A stretch of 5,898 nt of DNA from an uncultured Bacillota bacterium (GTDB lineage: Bacteria > Bacillota > Clostridia > Christensenellales > UBA1242): positions 1-5,898 of the forward strand of contig CAMUGK010000059.1 of assembly GCA_947088415.1 (NCBI GenBank). Direction: 5' to 3'. Shown piece by piece: positions 4,950 through 5,898 of this stretch (positions are counted from its first letter, which is position 1; the number at the start of each line of letters is the position of its first letter). The notes under the pieces were generated by a model, which was given only the letters and a program-made list of their open reading frames with translations, searched no databases and was not told the origin of the DNA. A program made the translations under genes and the position numbers.

Positions 4950-4977
4950 TTGACAACTAGTAAACTTTTTTTAAAAT
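4950..4977 (+). promoter_or_regulatory. Candidate upstream promoter for the 5080 gene
   Basis: A perfect TTGACA at 4950-4955 is followed after 16 bp by TAAAAT at 4972-4977. It would start near 4984 and give a leader of about 95 nt to the gene at 5080. It may work alongside the nearer promoter at 5046. Confidence 0.45.
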
Positions 4978-5045
4978 TTCTCAAAGTTCTGCTCTAATAA
5001 AAACACAAAAGCATGAAATTAAGCAATTTTATTGTCAATAATGAT

Positions 5046-5073
5046 TTGATATTATAAAATTTTGTGTTAAAAT
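5046..5073 (+). promoter_or_regulatory. Proximal promoter of the 5080 gene, predicted leaderless
   Basis: TTGATA at 5046-5051, a 16-bp spacer, then TGT-TAAAAT with an extended -10 (5065-5073). Exactly six bases separate the -10 from the ATG at 5080, the same geometry as at 2967-2979, and there is no Shine-Dalgarno. Confidence 0.6.
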
Positions 5074-5079
5074 AACGTT

Positions 5080-5550
5080 ATGAAAGAGAAATTTGTAAAC
5101 ATTGTTCTTGTTTGCTTAGATGGCGAGTTTTGCAAGAGTATATCAAAAGATTTTTCTGATAAGCTTGACATGTTTTTTGCGGATTTGAGGGATTACATTG
5201 AATATGATCTTTTAGACAGCAACGCGATTTTAGAAAAATGTGGCGTTCAATATCTTCTTGAAAGAGAAAGCAAAGCAAGCAGTGCTTTTGCTAAATTTCA
5301 AAATTCAGTTTTGACTGTTGATTTTGATTTATTTAAACAAAACCGAAAGTGCTTTGGAAATTCAAGTTTGATTGTCTTTCTTGAATTGCCTATTAAGTTA
5401 ATAAATAAAAAAGAGGAAATAAATCTGCTTTCATTTGAAGCTAGAAATGATTATCTTTTAAAGCAATGCAATCTTGTTGTAACCTTGAAAACTAAAACAA
5501 AATCTAAGGTTATAAAAGAAATTATGAATAAAATAGGGGAGGCGTTATGA
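5080..5550 (+). CDS. Degenerate shikimate-kinase-like protein, probable pseudoenzyme (156 aa)
   Basis: No intact catalytic motif, but the whole length can be laid without large gaps on a shikimate kinase pattern. IVLVCLDGEFCKS (8-20) sits where IxLxGxxGxGKS would be; KLDMFFADLRDYIE (28-41) corresponds to KLGxxFxDxDxxIE. ILEKCGVQYLLERES (50-64) corresponds to IFxxxGExxFRxxE; SSLIVFLELP (95-104) corresponds to the 'vxL' strand. RNDYLLKQCNLVV (122-134) corresponds to RxxlYxxxAdxxv. Lost are the P-loop glycine and lysine spacing, the second Asp of DxD (now Arg), the FR arginine and the GGG shikimate-binding loop (VDF at 80-82). ATP-dependent shikimate phosphorylation is therefore unlikely. It overlaps the transketolase start by 4 bp (ATGA), so the two are translationally coupled. 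The alignment is from memory of the family, so homology is probable rather than proven. A regulatory or structural role is possible. Confidence 0.6.
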   Translation: MKEKFVNIVLVCLDGEFCKSISKDFSDKLDMFFADLRDYIEYDLLDSNAILEKCGVQYLLERESKASSAFAKFQNSVLTVDFDLFKQNRKCFGNSSLIVFLELPIKLINKKEEINLLSFEARNDYLLKQCNLVVTLKTKTKSKVIKEIMNKIGEAL

Positions 5551-5898
5551 ATATCGCAGACAAAACACTAAGTTATGTAAAATCAATTACAGCTCAAAGT
5601 ATTTCAAATGCAGGGTCGGGTCACACTGGTTCGGCAATCGGTGCTTCGGCAATTATGCTTGCACTTTTTAAAGACCATTATAATTTTGATATATCTGATA
5701 CCGATTACCTTAATCGTGATAGATTTGTTTTATCAGCAGGTCACGCTTGTCCTGTTTATTACACATTATTATCTTTATTTGGGTTTGATGTTTCACTGCA
5801 GGATTTAAAGAACTTGCAAAAGTTAGGTTCTAAAACTCCTGGAAACCCAGAGTATAAAACGACAGATGGAGTTGAAATTTCAACTGGTCTTGCAGGAC
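5547..5898 (+). CDS. tkt: Transketolase, N-terminal part (cut by the window edge)
   Basis: The frame is open from the ATG at 5547 to the end of the window (117 codons). It encodes the thiamine-diphosphate domain of transketolase, which transfers two-carbon units between sugar phosphates in the non-oxidative pentose phosphate pathway in the cytosol. Diagnostic segments are NAGSGHTGSAIG (residues 22-33; usually SGHPG), NRDRFVLSAGHACPVYY (usually DRDRFVLSxGHxxxxxY), LKNLQKLGSKTPGNPEY and GVEISTGLAG, all in the order and spacing of the family. The two histidines of the GHxG and SAGH motifs are kept. Pro to Thr in GHTG is a mild deviation. GGGGAGG at 5536-5542 lies 4 nt before the ATG, a strong ribosome binding site placed inside the preceding gene, whose TGA overlaps the ATG. 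It depends on the upstream promoters. Whether it is a full-length fusion or split transketolase cannot be seen. Confidence 0.92.
   Translation, partial: MNIADKTLSYVKSITAQSISNAGSGHTGSAIGASAIMLALFKDHYNFDISDTDYLNRDRFVLSAGHACPVYYTLLSLFGFDVSLQDLKNLQKLGSKTPGNPEYKTTDGVEISTGLAG

Noticed and set aside
4938..4980. Terminator after the MBL gene
   Set aside because: Only weak AT-rich self-complementarity and no GC-containing stem before the T-run.
5013..5057. Small frame encoding MKLSNFIVNNDLIL upstream of the 5080 gene
   Set aside because: No ribosome binding site, low-complexity AT-rich composition, no similarity; probably chance.
5608..5808. Open frame inside the transketolase coding region
   Set aside because: Shadow frame; the transketolase frame carries clear family motifs.

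Overview
The window is strongly AT-rich. TAA, TAG and TGA all act as stops, most genes have purine-rich Shine-Dalgarno sites, and gene families such as COG1533-type radical SAM, DUF1273/YpsA-type SLOG and ComEC-like MBL are present. This points to a low-GC Bacillota genome, probably an uncultured Clostridia-like lineage. That is inference from composition and gene families; no taxonomic marker is present.

Layout: (a) 2-785, a spore-photolyase-like radical SAM gene entering from the left edge and broken by an extra TTGG unit. (b) 885-1346, a small lipoprotein of unknown function with its own promoter. (c) 1347-1447, three consecutive hairpins between convergent genes. (d) 1448-2666, a compact cassette: two tandem paralogous XRE regulators on the minus strand, diverging from a SLOG (DUF1273/YpsA-like) gene on the plus strand. 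The gap between them carries copies of a palindromic operator, TTATGT-N4-ACATAA. (e) 2724-2798, a tRNA-Glu(CTC) on the minus strand; an 18-bp direct repeat at 1371 and 2706 brackets the cassette and ends at the tRNA 3' end. (f) 2979-4937, a probable two-gene operon: a patatin-like lipase, then an MBL protein resembling the C-terminal domain of ComEC with a membrane anchor at each end. (g) 5080-5898, a shikimate-kinase-like protein whose catalytic motifs are gone, overlapping by 4 bp the start of a transketolase gene that leaves the window.

How the parts fit: the XRE/SLOG cassette looks like a self-regulated accessory module beside a tRNA, with no integrase in view. The patatin and 5080 genes both have a -10 box exactly 12 nt upstream of the ATG and no Shine-Dalgarno, which predicts leaderless mRNAs, whereas the genes around them use ordinary ribosome binding sites. 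The strongest candidates for new biology are the XRE/SLOG cassette with its operator array, the degenerate shikimate-kinase homologue coupled to transketolase, and the doubly anchored surface MBL protein. No CRISPR array, transposase, integrase or rRNA was seen. No gene-free stretch exceeds 300 bases.
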